This document shows, in pieces, positions 27,357 through 35,811 of a DNA stretch of 64,000 nucleotides. The notes under the pieces are model-generated. The model ran no database searches and was not told the origin of the DNA. It saw only the letters and a program-made list of their open reading frames with translations. The position numbers were made by a program, and so were the translations under genes. The stretch spans positions 682,001-746,000 of the forward strand of contig CAVORP010000009.1 in assembly GCA_963698645.1 (NCBI GenBank), written 5' to 3'. Numbering within the stretch: position 1 is the first letter of the stretch; each line of letters opens with the position of its first letter. This DNA is from Ovoidimarina sp963698645. Lineage in GTDB: Bacteria; Pseudomonadota; Alphaproteobacteria; Rhodobacterales; Rhodobacteraceae.

Positions 27357-27831
27357 TCAGGCGTTGCGCCAAAGCGCCGGTGAGAGCACTAGCCAATAGA
27401 CCCCGGCGGCGATAGCGCCGGCGACGAAGGGTTGCGGAATTCAACAATGCCTCCTTGAGGAACAGCGCCCTGTAGGCGGGATCGAGGTAGAGAAAATAGG
27501 CGCTCAGAAAGACAAGTTCGGTCGCCGCGCCGGTCGCCAGTATCGTGACGAGCCAACCGTCCGGCACCGGCGGTACTCTCCGGCGGCCGACGATCAGAAG
27601 CGGCGGCAGCAGGAGCGCCACCCCGAGAGGGACGACCAGCAAGAGCCCGGGCAGCAGACAAGTCCAGCGGTAGATGGCCACGTCGCCGCGGATGTCGCAT
27701 CCCCGGGGCGCGAGCCAGAGAAAGAGCGCCGCCGCGGCCGCGGGCAGAAGCGCCGTCACCAGCGCCGCCCTGACGTGATCCCGTATCTGCGGGCTTTCCG
27801 GAATCCTCAGAGCCGAGGACCGATGGATCAC
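27357..27831 (-). CDS. Small multi-span membrane protein, unknown function, frameshifted
   Basis: GTG at 27831 overlaps the tldD stop by 4 bases (GTGA). The product has several hydrophobic spans (LVTALLPAAAAALFLWLAP; LLPGLLLVVPLGVALLLPPLLIV; TILATGAATELVFLSAYFLYL). After FLKEALLN the frame breaks. One frame over, a convincing last membrane helix appears, PQPFVAGAIAAGVYWLVLSP, then ALWRNA and a stop at 27357. An extra base near 27439 explains it. Corrected length is about 157 residues. Family not recognised. Confidence 0.6.
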
Positions 27832-29250
27832 GCCGCCGAACCGCCCACTGTCAGCCCGCCGATCAGGAGCGTGGGCTGACCCACGCCTACCGGTACCCAC
27901 TGGCCCGCCTTGCCGCAATTCCCGATGCCGGGATCCAGCGCCATATCGTTGCCGATGGCCCGGATCTGCTTCATCGCGGTGGCACCGTCTCCGATGAGAG
28001 TGGCCCCTTTCACCGGATCGCCGACGACCCCGTTCTTCACCCTGTAAGCTTCGGTGCAGGAAAAGACGAACTTGCCATTCGTAATATCCACCTGTCCGCC
28101 GCCAAAGCCCACGGCATAGATCCCGTCCTTCACATCGGCGATGATATCGCCCGGCGCGGCATCGCCCGACAGCATGTAGGTGTTGGTCATTCGCGGCATG
28201 GGCGTATGGGCAAAGCTTTCGCGGCGCCCGTTTCCGGTGGGGGTCACGCCCATCAGCCGGGCGTTCTGCCGGTCCTGCATGTAGCCCACCAGAATGCCGT
28301 CATCGATCAGCACATTCTTGCCCGATGGCGTCCCTTCGTCATCCACGGTCAGCGAGCCGCGCCGGTCGGGAATGGTGCCATCGTCGAGAACGGTCACGCC
28401 GGGCGCGGCCACGCGCTCGCCCATTAGACCGGCGAAGGCCGACGTCTTCTTGCGGTTAAAATCGCCCTCGAGCCCGTGCCCCACCGCCTCGTGCAGGAGG
28501 ATGCCCGGCCAGCCGGCACCAAGCGCTACGTCCATCACGCCCGCAGGCGCAGGAACGGCACGCAGGTTCACAAGGGCGATACGCAACGCCTCCTGCGCCG
28601 CGCCCTTCCAATGCGCCGGGTCGATCAGACCGGTGAGCGCGGTGCGCCCCCTGCCCCGGCACTGCCGCTTTCGCGGCGGCCGTTTTCCTCGACGATGATG
28701 CTGACATTGAGGCGCGTCATCGGGCGGATATCCGTCAGGGCAGGACCTTCGGCCCGCAGAATCACTACCTCCTGAAGCGAGGCGGCCAGCGTGGCGGAGA
28801 CCTGGATCACGCGGGGGTCGAGCGCCCGGGCGAAGGCGTCGATCTCGCGCAGGGTGTCGACCTTGACCGCGAAGGTCGCGTCGGACATCGGGTCGCCGTC
28901 ACCGTAAAGCCGCTGGTTTGTCCGCGCCGGCGCATCAGCCAACGTGCCGCCACCCTCGCCGACCGCCAGCCGCGCCGTGGCAAGGGCACGGCGGAGCGCC
29001 GCCTCACTTATCTCGGTCGAATGGGCATAACCCGCGGTTTCGCCCCGCACCGCCCGCAGACCGAACCCTTCGGTCGCGTCATAGCTCGCCGTCTTGATTC
29101 GCCCGTCATCAAAGACCAGCGCCTCCGACCGTCTGCGCTCGAGAAAGAGCTCGCCATCATCGGCCCCCGCCACCGCTTCGCGGACAAGCGCCTGCGATGC
29201 GGCTTCGTCAAGAACGGTATCGAAGGGGCGAAAACGGTCGGACTGGGATA
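27828..29250 (-). CDS. tldD: Metalloprotease TldD (start lost at junction; one frameshift)
   Basis: TldD works with TldE in processing small peptides such as microcin B17. The N-terminal half (ELFLERRRSEALVFDDGRIKTASYDATEGFGLR) ends at NVSIIVEENGRRESGSAGAGG. The C-terminal half continues in another frame with the zinc site LLHEAVGHGLEGD. One missing C in the run at 28647-28651 restores a single frame. The first codon is absent: just before the conserved SDRFRPF the sequence changes to unrelated DNA near 29,250. Confidence 0.88.
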
Positions 29251-29269
29251 GCGGAAAGGCCCTTGATAA

Positions 29270-29885
29270 GATGGATTTGTCATCGATAAATCGCTCGTCG
29301 GCCCTGAAAGTGAAGACGGCGAACTTATCGTGTACGGGCCGAACGTCATGAAGGGGTACCATAATAAACCGGCCGAAGCAAAACGGAAATTTTACAATGA
29401 AGACGGAGGCCTGAAAACAGGCGATCGTGCGTATGTTGATTCCGAGGGCTTTTTATATATCACCGGCCGCATTAAAGAGCAGTTCAAACTTGAAAATAAG
29501 GGAAAATTTGTGTATCCATCCGCCATGGAAGAGGAGATCAAACTTATTCCTTACGTGGAACAGGCTATGATCTATGGGCTAAACAAGTTTCACACGGTAT
29601 GCCTTTATATCCTGATTTCGTGGTCATCGAAAAGTTTGCGAAAAAGCATAATCTTCCAGTTGACCCGAAAGAACTTGTAAAAGAAGAATTAGTCATAAAA
29701 GAAATTGAAAATGCCATTAGGGCCCAGCTTGATGGGAAAGTTTCGGTCATACGAATGCCCAAAAATTCCTTATCCTTGACGAGGGATTTTCAGTGGATAA
29801 CGGCATGCTGACCCAGACATTCAAGCTGAAGCGAAGGGAGGTATTGGAAAAGTACCAGGAAGCAATCGACGCATTATATTCTTAA
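29270..29885 (+). pseudogene. C-terminal fragment of an AMP-forming acyl-CoA ligase
   Basis: Visible: GELIVYGPNVMKGYHNKPAEA, LKTGDRAYVDSEGFLYITGRIKEQFKLENKGKFVYPSAMEEEIKL (the mobile C-terminal domain of adenylate-forming enzymes), then PDFVVIEKFAKKHNLPVD and FKLKRREVLEKYQEAIDALYS to a stop at 29883-29885. The frame shifts near 29,590 (missing C) and 29,760 (missing A in a run). The adenylation core is absent because a stop precedes the fragment at 29267-29269. AT-rich codons differ from both flanks. The source organism is unclear. Confidence 0.75.
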
Positions 29886-29903
29886 ATCACATTTCATAAT
29901 TAG

Positions 29904-29934
29904 AGGGGCAGGGAGAAAACCTTGCCCCTGTTTT
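29904..29934. terminator. Intrinsic terminator between convergent fragments
   Basis: AGGGGCAGGG (29904-29913) pairs with CCTTGCCCCT (29920-29929; one G-T pair) around agaaaa, then GTTTT. It lies 18 bases after the ligase stop and just before the convergent chemoreceptor stop, so it could serve both. Confidence 0.75.
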
Positions 29935-30417
29935 ATATTTTAATGTCTCTACAACGCTTTTTAATTTTTTCGATTTGACCTGCAGGGACTCCGATGCTCT
30001 CTGATACGATTTCGGACGATTGTGCGATTTCCTGGATCGATTCGTTTACTTTTGATACAGCAGTAAGGATTTCAGAGCTCGTTATTTTCTGTTCACCGGT
30101 GACCTGGGCAATGCTTGACGACATATTGTTTACTTCTTCAATGTCCATCATCACCTGCTCATTTCCCCTGATCTGTTCCTCCGACGATAAGGCTATTTCT
30201 TCTATCAGCAAAGCCGCTTTTTCAATATTTTTTATCATGCCGGTGATGGCTTCGCCGTTGTATTACGAGTGAATCCCGGTCTACCGCCACATCGGCCATG
30301 CTTGTTTTTATGAGGGTTTCTATCTCTTTGGTGCTCTGTGCGGTCGCATCCGCCAGCTTTGATATCTCCTCCGCGACCCATTCCTGGTTGGCCTGGGCCT
30401 CACCGCCCCGAGCTGCG
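29933..30417 (-). pseudogene. C-terminal fragment of a methyl-accepting chemotaxis protein
   Basis: The signalling hairpin is partly present: AARGGEA...WVAEEISKLADATAQSTKEIETLIKTSM upstream, then after a frameshift near 30,255 the descending arm GMIKNIEKAALLIEEIALSSEEQIRGNEQVMMDIEEVN and SSEILTAVSKVNESIQEIAQSSEIVSES. It ends in a Lys/Arg-rich tail. Codon use is AT-rich, like the facing ligase fragment. No sensor domain is present: the frame runs into unrelated GC-rich DNA near 30,417. Confidence 0.75.
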
Positions 30418-30804
30418 CCAGCGACAAGGGGGATGACCCTGGCGGACCTTCAATCAAGAACGTTCAACAGCTCGTCTACGCCGTCCGGCAGACGACCTAC
30501 CAGCATCGATGACGGCACCTGGTCGGTGAACGTCGCGGGTGGAATCGGCCAAGTGCTCATGGCTGACGCGCGCTTCGTTCCCGGCGGTCGCCTGGAGATC
30601 CTCAACCTGGCGTCCAGCGAGGTCGAGAACATCATCGAAGACTTCAAGACGGCCGACGTCTCCGGTCTGGATCTGAACTTCGAGGCCACGAAGATCGTGT
30701 TCTCGATGAAGCAGAACGGTGATGACTCGTACCACATCTACTGGGCCGCCCTCGAGCGCAACTCGGATGGAAAGTTCGAGATTCACGGCTGGCACGTTTG
30801 GTGA
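30396..30804 (+). pseudogene. Fragment of a possible beta-propeller lipoprotein
   Basis: Two frames read into one protein: PSCASDKGDDPGGPSIKNVQQLVYAVRQTTY up to about 30,505, then DGTWSVNVAGGIGQVLMADARFVPGGRLEILN and GLDLNFEATKIVFSMKQNGDDSYHIYWAALE to a stop at 30804. The strand pattern (D-x-x-F-E-A-T-K-I-V-F-S-M-K) resembles the PD40/HzsA-like propeller repeats of large secreted proteins. It is much too short to be complete. Origin possibly deltaproteobacterial or myxobacterial, but unproven. Confidence 0.35.
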
Positions 30805-30829
30805 TTCGGACGACGTGCGAGCCGGTCTG

Positions 30830-31060
30830 GCTCCGGTACTGCGTACCTCGTGGCGCAAATGACCTGAGGCCGCGTACTTGCGCTCGAACGGCGTCAGCAC
30901 GTCGGTATCCGCGTCCAGCGTCGCCAACTGGCCGCTGCGACCACACAGCGCCGCCGCGCGCGTGAACTCCTCTGCGTAGATGCGCCAGTTGCTGCGCAAC
31001 ACGATGCCGCGCGCGTTCGCGAGCAAGGTCGGGAACACCGGATGACTTCCGGCGAGTTTC
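30830..31060 (-). pseudogene. C-terminal fragment of a TrmB-like methyltransferase
   Basis: Minus-strand reading gives HPVFPTLLANARGIVLRSNWRIYAEEFTRAAALCG and then TPFERKYAASGHLRHEV. It resembles the C-terminus of tRNA (guanine-N7) methyltransferase-like proteins. The N-terminal half would have to lie inside metX on the opposite strand, so this is a fragment cut near 31,060. Assignment is tentative. Confidence 0.35.
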
Positions 31061-31142
31061 CGTCCATGGTGCCATCTTGCCTGCATTGAGCCACGCCGCG
31101 CGCTGCGGCTAAGCTCGGCGCTCCCGATCTGCCCGGACCCGC

Positions 31143-32231
31143 ATGAGCGCCACCCGCTATCTCGACCTGCCCTCGCCCTACACGCTGTACCGCGGCGGCC
31201 AGTTGCACGGCGCGCGCCTCGCCTACGAAACCTGGGGCGAACTCGCAGCCGACCGCGGCAACGCCGTGCTGATCCTGACCGGGTTGTCACCGGGTGCGCA
31301 TGCGGCCTCGTCCGCCAGCGACCCGAGCCAGGGCTGGTGGGAAGCGATGGTCGGCCCGGGCAAGGCGATCGACACCGCACGTCATTTCGTGGTCTGCGTG
31401 AACTCGCTCGGCAGCTGCAAGGGCTCCACCGGCGCCGCCTCGATCAATCCGGCGACCGGACAAGCCTATCGACTCGACTTCCCAGAACTCGCACTCGAAG
31501 ACATCGCGCTCTCGGCGCGACACGTGCTCGACGCACTCGGCATCAGCCGCCTGCGCGCGCTGGTCGGACCGTCGATGGGCGGCATGACCGCGCTCGCGTT
31601 TGCCGTGCTGCATCCGGGCCTGGCGCCGAACCTGGCGCTGATCTCGACCGCGCCGCACTCCTTGCCGTTCGCCACCGCGATCCGCTCCGTGCAACGCGAA
31701 GCCATCCGCCACGATCCGGCCTGGAAAAATGGCGACTACAGCGCCGACGCCTGGCCCGAGAGCGGCTTTCGCATCGCACGCAAGCTCGGCATGGTCACCT
31801 ACCGCTCGCCGCAGGAATGGCGCAGCCGCTTCGGCCGCAAGCGCATGCACGATCCCGACCCGCGCCCGTTCGAACGCGAGTTCGAGGTCGAGGCCTACCT
31901 CGACGCACACGCCGACCGCTTCGTCGGCAGTTTCGACCCGAACAGCTATCTCTACCTGTCGCGCGCGATGGACTGGTTCGACCTCGCCGACCACGGCGGC
32001 GCCGTCGACATCGCGCTGGCGCGCACCCAGGCGCGGCGCGCGCTGGTGATCGGCGTCACCACCGACATCCTGTTCCCGATCGAGCAGCAACGCGAAATCG
32101 CCGAGGGTCTGCGCGGCGGCGGTGCCGTGGTCGAATACCACGCGCTGCCGAGCATCCAGGGCCACGACTCGTTCCTGGTCGACTTCGAACGCTTCGCGCC
32201 GCCGGTCGCCGAGTTTTTGAACTCGCTGTAG
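31143..32231 (+). CDS. metX: MetX-family O-acyltransferase (probably serine/homoserine O-succinyltransferase)
   Basis: 362 residues, alpha/beta-hydrolase fold. The nucleophile Ser is in LVGPSMGGMTAL, with Asp and His in the C-terminal TTDILFPIEQQ and IQGHDSFLVDF; also GLSPGAHAA, NSLGSCKGSTGAASINP and SYLYLSRAMDWFD. Family members acylate homoserine or serine for methionine or cysteine synthesis. The overall sequence looks closer to the Xanthomonadales branch described as serine O-succinyltransferases than to classical acetyltransferases; this is from memory of the family. The first intact gene of the gammaproteobacterial part. Confidence 0.88.
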   Translation: MSATRYLDLPSPYTLYRGGQLHGARLAYETWGELAADRGNAVLILTGLSPGAHAASSASDPSQGWWEAMVGPGKAIDTARHFVVCVNSLGSCKGSTGAASINPATGQAYRLDFPELALEDIALSARHVLDALGISRLRALVGPSMGGMTALAFAVLHPGLAPNLALISTAPHSLPFATAIRSVQREAIRHDPAWKNGDYSADAWPESGFRIARKLGMVTYRSPQEWRSRFGRKRMHDPDPRPFEREFEVEAYLDAHADRFVGSFDPNSYLYLSRAMDWFDLADHGGAVDIALARTQARRALVIGVTTDILFPIEQQREIAEGLRGGGAVVEYHALPSIQGHDSFLVDFERFAPPVAEFLNSL

Positions 32232-32238
32232 CGGTGCC

Positions 32239-32267
32239 TTCCTCCCGCCGCGCCCGCCCGCTATGAT
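32239..32267 (+). promoter_or_regulatory. Candidate promoter of tRNA-Leu
   Basis: TATGAT at 32262-32267 is a good -10 and sits 16 bases before the mature tRNA. A weak -35 (TTCCTC, 32239-32244) lies 17 bases upstream of it. Confidence 0.4.
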
Positions 32268-32282
32268 GCGCGCCCCTGCACG

Positions 32283-32369
32283 GCCGGTGTGGCGGAATTG
32301 GTAGACGCGGCGGACTCAAAATCCGTTTGTGGTGACACAGTGTGGGTTCGAGTCCCTCCACCGGCACCA
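32283..32369 (+). tRNA. tRNA-Leu (anticodon CAA)
   Basis: 87 bases with a long variable arm, as class II tRNAs need. Acceptor GCCGGTG pairs with CACCGGC, the anticodon arm is GCGGA-CTCAAAA-TCCGT (CAA), the T-arm is GGGTTCGAGTCCC, and CCA is encoded. Confidence 0.96.
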
Positions 32370-32380
32370 GGCTCCACAAG

Positions 32381-32402
32381 AACCCGCGCAAGCGGGTTTT
32401 TT
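32381..32402 (+). terminator. Intrinsic terminator after tRNA-Leu
   Basis: AACCCGC (32381-32387) pairs with GCGGGTT (32392-32398) around GCAA, followed by a T-run. It is placed 12 bases after the tRNA CCA end. Confidence 0.85.
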
Positions 32403-32429
32403 GTTGGGTGCGGGCGTAGAATCGGAGCC

Positions 32430-32672
32430 ATGAACGAAACTCGCGACACCCGCATCCAGATCGATCCCGCCATCTGCGGCGGGCGCCCGGTGATCGGCGG
32501 CACCCGCGTTCCGGTGGCCATCGTCGTGGGCGGTCTCGCGGGCGGCATGAGCATGGAGGAAGTGGCGCGCGAATACGACCTGCGCCCCGAGGACATTCGC
32601 GCCGCGCTGAAATTCGCGAGCGAGCGCTTGGGCGACGAATCGTTCCATTCTCTGCCGTCGCAGGCCGCGTGA
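32430..32672 (+). CDS. DUF433 antitoxin-like protein
   Basis: 80 residues from the ATG at 32430. Single DUF433 domain with the family's IQIDPAICGGRPVIGGTRVPVAIVVGGLAGGMSMEEVAREYDLRPEDIRAALKFA, a compact winged helix-turn-helix-like DNA-binding fold. Its stop overlaps the next start by 4 bases (GTGA). DUF433 proteins are commonly paired with DUF5615 proteins as antitoxin and toxin, as here. Confidence 0.88.
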   Translation: MNETRDTRIQIDPAICGGRPVIGGTRVPVAIVVGGLAGGMSMEEVAREYDLRPEDIRAALKFASERLGDESFHSLPSQAA

Positions 32673-33040
32673 AGTTCCTGCTCGACGCGAACATGCCGCG
32701 CTCGGCACTTGTGGTCCTGCGCGAAGCCGGGCACGAGGCCAGCCACGTTCGCGATCTTGGCTTGGGTGACGCCACCGACGCTTGCATCGACGAGCGTGCG
32801 CGCTCGATGGTTGCGGTGATCGTCAGCCGCGATCTCGACTTCGCCGACGTTCGCCGATTTCCGCCCGAGCCGCGTCCGGGACTGCTAGTTCTGCGCATGC
32901 CCGACTCAAACAAGGCTGCTGATGTGGTCGACTTGCTCTCGCGCTTTCTAACCGCAACGTCGTTAGTCCGCCGGATTCCGGGCCATTTGGTCATCCTCGA
33001 ACCCGATCGTCTGCGCTTCCGCCCAGCGCTTCATCCATAA
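32669..33040 (+). CDS. DUF5615 PIN-like toxin
   Basis: 123 residues from GTG 32669. PIN-like nuclease fold: N-terminal acidic LLDANMPRSALVVLREAGHEASHVRDLGLGDATD and central VIVSRDLDFADV, so the acidic residues expected to bind metal are retained. Likely the RNA-cleaving partner of the DUF433 protein. A pair beside a tRNA gene may be a mobile stability module, which is inference. Confidence 0.85.
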   Translation: MKFLLDANMPRSALVVLREAGHEASHVRDLGLGDATDACIDERARSMVAVIVSRDLDFADVRRFPPEPRPGLLVLRMPDSNKAADVVDLLSRFLTATSLVRRIPGHLVILEPDRLRFRPALHP

Positions 33041-33188
33041 GTCGCCTGCTGCCGATCCCTGCTCCAGCACGGGCGGCAGTGACCGCGACCAGCACGAGCC
33101 CAACGGCCACGATTGTCCCGCCGGTCGTAGCCATAACTCGTCAATCTCCTGCGACCCAGATCGCGCGCTGCAATTCGATGCCAACCCA

Positions 33189-34367
33189 TCAATCGACCAT
33201 CTGGCTCCAGTTGCTGGTGGCGTCGAAGCGCACGAAACGGATATGCGGCGCCTGTCGGAACAACTCGCTGTAGGAAAATTCCTGGCCGCGTTCGAGGCGC
33301 GCCAGAAATGGCTCGAACCAGTCGAGCGGATACTCCGGTCGGCGCTTTCGTACTTGTTCGTAGTCGGCACGAAACTGCTCGACGCTGCAGGGACAGGGTC
33401 CGTCGTAATCGCCACCGGCCAGAAACGGCGTGTCCGGCTGACCGATGCGATAGATCAGCCCGTCGGCCTTGTCGTAGATCAGGCAGACATCCCGCACCCC
33501 GCGAGCGCGTGCTTCGCGCGATTGTCGCGGACCATAATTGCGGCCGTGTTCGCGCAGCACTTGTCCGGCTTCGTTGTCGTGGCGTTGGGCAGCCAGGGCA
33601 AAGGCGTCCAGGCCGTCCGCATCACGCAGCTCCGGCACTGCGCCCAGGCGCAGCAATTCGTGCACGAGCTCGGCCCGTTCCGCCGCCGCCAAGCGCGCAC
33701 AGCGCAGGGCGAAGTGCAGCGGATAGCCATGCCGCCGCCAAGCGACATTGGGCTTCGCTCCCGCCGCGACCAGCAGCCGCAGCGCATCGATGACACCGGC
33801 TTCGGCAGCAGCGACCAGCGGCACTTCGCCAAGCGCACTGGCGCCGTACTCCTGGGCGGACGTGCAAGTCGCTGCCAGACGCTGAACCAGCGGCAAGCGC
33901 CCGCAACGCAGCGCCTGCACGAGAAATGCACCACGGTTCGTGCCACAGGCGGCGACCACGGACGCGACGCGCTCGTCCTCCAGTTGCATCTCGGCCACCA
34001 CCATCGCCGCCACCCGGTCGACCAATGCCACGTCGTGACCCAGTGACGGCAGCACCTCGCCCATCATCAGCAACTCGACCAGGCAGCGCATCTGTCCCGC
34101 TGCCAGGCAGGCTTCGGCCAGGCGCGTCAGCAACCCGCGTGAGTACACCCCGAACAGTTCGTAGACCTGTTCAGCGGAGCCAAGGCAAAGCAACTCGCGC
34201 AAGCCCTCGGCACGATCGAGCCGCACCGCGCTTTCGACCAGTTCGAGCCCGTCGCGCCGCAATGCGACACGCTCCTTGCGCACGCGCTGAACGCCGCTCC
34301 GTAGCTGCGGAAGGTCATCACGCTCGAGCGCGTCGAGCAGTTCCAGCGCAACTGCGGTCGCATCCAC
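33189..34367 (-). CDS. Ankyrin-repeat-type protein with C-terminal domain of unknown function
   Basis: 392 residues from GTG 34367, chosen because AGGAG lies 7 bases upstream; the frame stays open to 34502. The middle (about 150-260) has helix-turn-helix repeats of ankyrin type (EVPLVAAAEAGVIDALRLLVAAGAKPNVAWRRHGYPLHFALRCA; DADGLDAFALAAQRHDNEAGQVLREHG). The C-terminal 110 residues are unrelated to ankyrin and hold VCLIYDKADGLIYRIG. No signal peptide or membrane segment. Ankyrin proteins bind other proteins; the partner is unknown. Confidence 0.75.
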   Translation of the reverse strand: MDATAVALELLDALERDDLPQLRSGVQRVRKERVALRRDGLELVESAVRLDRAEGLRELLCLGSAEQVYELFGVYSRGLLTRLAEACLAAGQMRCLVELLMMGEVLPSLGHDVALVDRVAAMVVAEMQLEDERVASVVAACGTNRGAFLVQALRCGRLPLVQRLAATCTSAQEYGASALGEVPLVAAAEAGVIDALRLLVAAGAKPNVAWRRHGYPLHFALRCARLAAAERAELVHELLRLGAVPELRDADGLDAFALAAQRHDNEAGQVLREHGRNYGPRQSREARARGVRDVCLIYDKADGLIYRIGQPDTPFLAGGDYDGPCPCSVEQFRADYEQVRKRRPEYPLDWFEPFLARLERGQEFSYSELFRQAPHIRFVRFDATSNWSQMVD

Positions 34368-34464
34368 GCATTCGCTCCTGAAGGCCCATGGCTGCGTCGA
34401 TTGTGCCGCAGAAGGCAAGCCTGAGGCACACCGCGATGTCCACCGTGGTGTGAGCGCGGCGCTC

Positions 34465-35811
34465 TCAATCGCGCCCACCCCCAACCGCTCGCTGCAATTC
34501 AATGTGAGCGCGCGCCAGCGCCAGGCGCGCGTCGAGTTGCTGGCGTTCGGCGGCGAGCACGTTGCGCTGCGCGTTGATGCGATCGAGCAGGCCGATGCTG
34601 CCGTTGCGGTGCTGGCGTTCGACGAGGGCGTCGGCGGCTTGGGTGCGGGCCAGGTGCTCGGCGGTGCCGACGACTTGATCAGCGGCGGCGACTAGCAGAT
34701 CGAGCCCGCGCTCCACCGCCAGCAGCACATTGCGGCGCTGCGCGGCATCGCGATGCCCGGCTTCGCGCAGGCTGGCGTCGGTGCGATCGGCTCGGGCGCG
34801 GCCGTTGTCGAAGATCGGCAGCGCGACGCGCAGTTCGGGACCGGTCATGGCCATGCCCTCGGCATCGCGCTCGATCCGCGCGCCGAGGTCTGGCTCGGTC
34901 TTGCGCAGGAGGCCGGTTTCGAGTGTGCGTTCGGCGGCCGCGGCATCGACTGCGGCGGCGGTCGCCACCAACTCGCCGCGCTGTGCAAGCGCGCGTTGCT
35001 GCCAGGCTTCGACATCGCGCGTCGGCATTTCCGGCAACTCGAAATCCGTGGGCAACTGCAGCCCGCTGCGGGTCGCCAGGCCGATGCGTTCGGCCAGCAT
35101 CGACAGCGTCTCGATGCGCTCGGCATGCAGCTCATGCAGCATGTGCCGCCGCTCGTCCTGCATTGCTTGCATCGTCAGCAGTTCGGACCGCGCGGCAAGT
35201 CCGCTGCGCGTCAGCCGCAATTGCAGCACCAACGCCTGCGCATCGAGGGCGAGTTCCTGCTGCAGCAACTGCGCGCGTTGGTCGGCGGCGAGTGCATCGT
35301 AAAACGCCGCCTGCGCCGCCCAGCCGACTTCCAGCAAACGCACGCCGATCTCGGCGCGGTCGCGGCGCGCGTTGGCGTCGGCGAGATCGATGCGGCGGGA
35401 GCGCGTCAGCAGATCGAACAGGCTCTGCATCCACCCGGCCTCGATCGCCAGGCGCCCACCGCCCTCGGGCTGCAGCAGCATCAGGTTCAGCATCGGATTG
35501 CGCAGCAACCCAGCCTGCACGCGCTCGGCTTCGATCACATCGAGCCGCGCCAACTCCGCCTGCAGCTCATGGTTCTGCGCGAGCGCGGCCTGCAACGCGC
35601 GCTCCGCCGTCAGCGGTTGCGCCAGCCATGCCGCCTGCCCCGCCTCACCACACCCCCGAATGTAGGTCGGATCAAGCCGCGCAGCGGCGGATCCGACATC
35701 GCCACATGTCGCGACCACATCGCGCCCACCCCGCTCCGGTGCCACCGCACATGCCACCAGGGCCATGCACATCAGCGTCGAGCACGCACGATTGACGCGT
35801 TCATGCCACAC
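34465..35811 (-). CDS. cusC: Outer membrane efflux lipoprotein (CusC/CzcC-type), with a palindromic repeat in its coding sequence
   Basis: 448 residues. The start STLMCMALVACAV is a lipoprotein signal with the acylated Cys in LVAC. Two long outer-membrane-efflux repeats follow, mostly coiled helices (LQAALAQNHELQAELARLDVIEAERVQAGLLRNPMLNLMLL; ATAAAVDAAAAERTLETGLLRKTEPDLGARIERDAEGMAMTGPELRVALPIFDNGRARAD). It forms the outer channel for the RND pump. It overlaps the end of cusA by 11 bases. Residues about 38-53 are encoded by a REP-like hairpin. Confidence 0.85.
   Translation of the reverse strand: MWHERVNRACSTLMCMALVACAVAPERGGRDVVATCGDVGSAAARLDPTYIRGCGEAGQAAWLAQPLTAERALQAALAQNHELQAELARLDVIEAERVQAGLLRNPMLNLMLLQPEGGGRLAIEAGWMQSLFDLLTRSRRIDLADANARRDRAEIGVRLLEVGWAAQAAFYDALAADQRAQLLQQELALDAQALVLQLRLTRSGLAARSELLTMQAMQDERRHMLHELHAERIETLSMLAERIGLATRSGLQLPTDFELPEMPTRDVEAWQQRALAQRGELVATAAAVDAAAAERTLETGLLRKTEPDLGARIERDAEGMAMTGPELRVALPIFDNGRARADRTDASLREAGHRDAAQRRNVLLAVERGLDLLVAAADQVVGTAEHLARTQAADALVERQHRNGSIGLLDRINAQRNVLAAERQQLDARLALARAHIELQRAVGGGRD
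35661..35700. repeat. REP-like palindrome inside the efflux outer-membrane gene
   Basis: GTCGGATC (35666-35673) pairs with GATCCGAC (35690-35697), and the inner arms GCCGC/GCGGC extend the hairpin. TGTAG flanks one side, as in intergenic REP elements common in Xanthomonadales. It lies in frame in the lipoprotein linker region. Confidence 0.6.

Larger units (their letters stand above)
29245..31080. other. Mosaic junction zone joining an alphaproteobacterial and a gammaproteobacterial sequence
   Basis: Within 1.8 kb there are five broken genes and no intact one. The alphaproteobacterial tldD loses its start near 29,250. AT-rich DNA then carries an acyl-CoA ligase C-terminus and a chemoreceptor C-terminus. 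GC-rich DNA from about 30,400 carries a possible lipoprotein fragment, then a methyltransferase C-terminus facing the wrong way into metX. Base composition and codon use change at each step. A natural insertion would not explain different phyla on its two sides. Confidence 0.8.

Noticed and set aside
29094..29680. Apparent fusion of tldD antisense coding with the acyl-CoA ligase fragment
   Set aside because: A stop at 29267-29269 separates them and composition changes there; it is a junction artefact.
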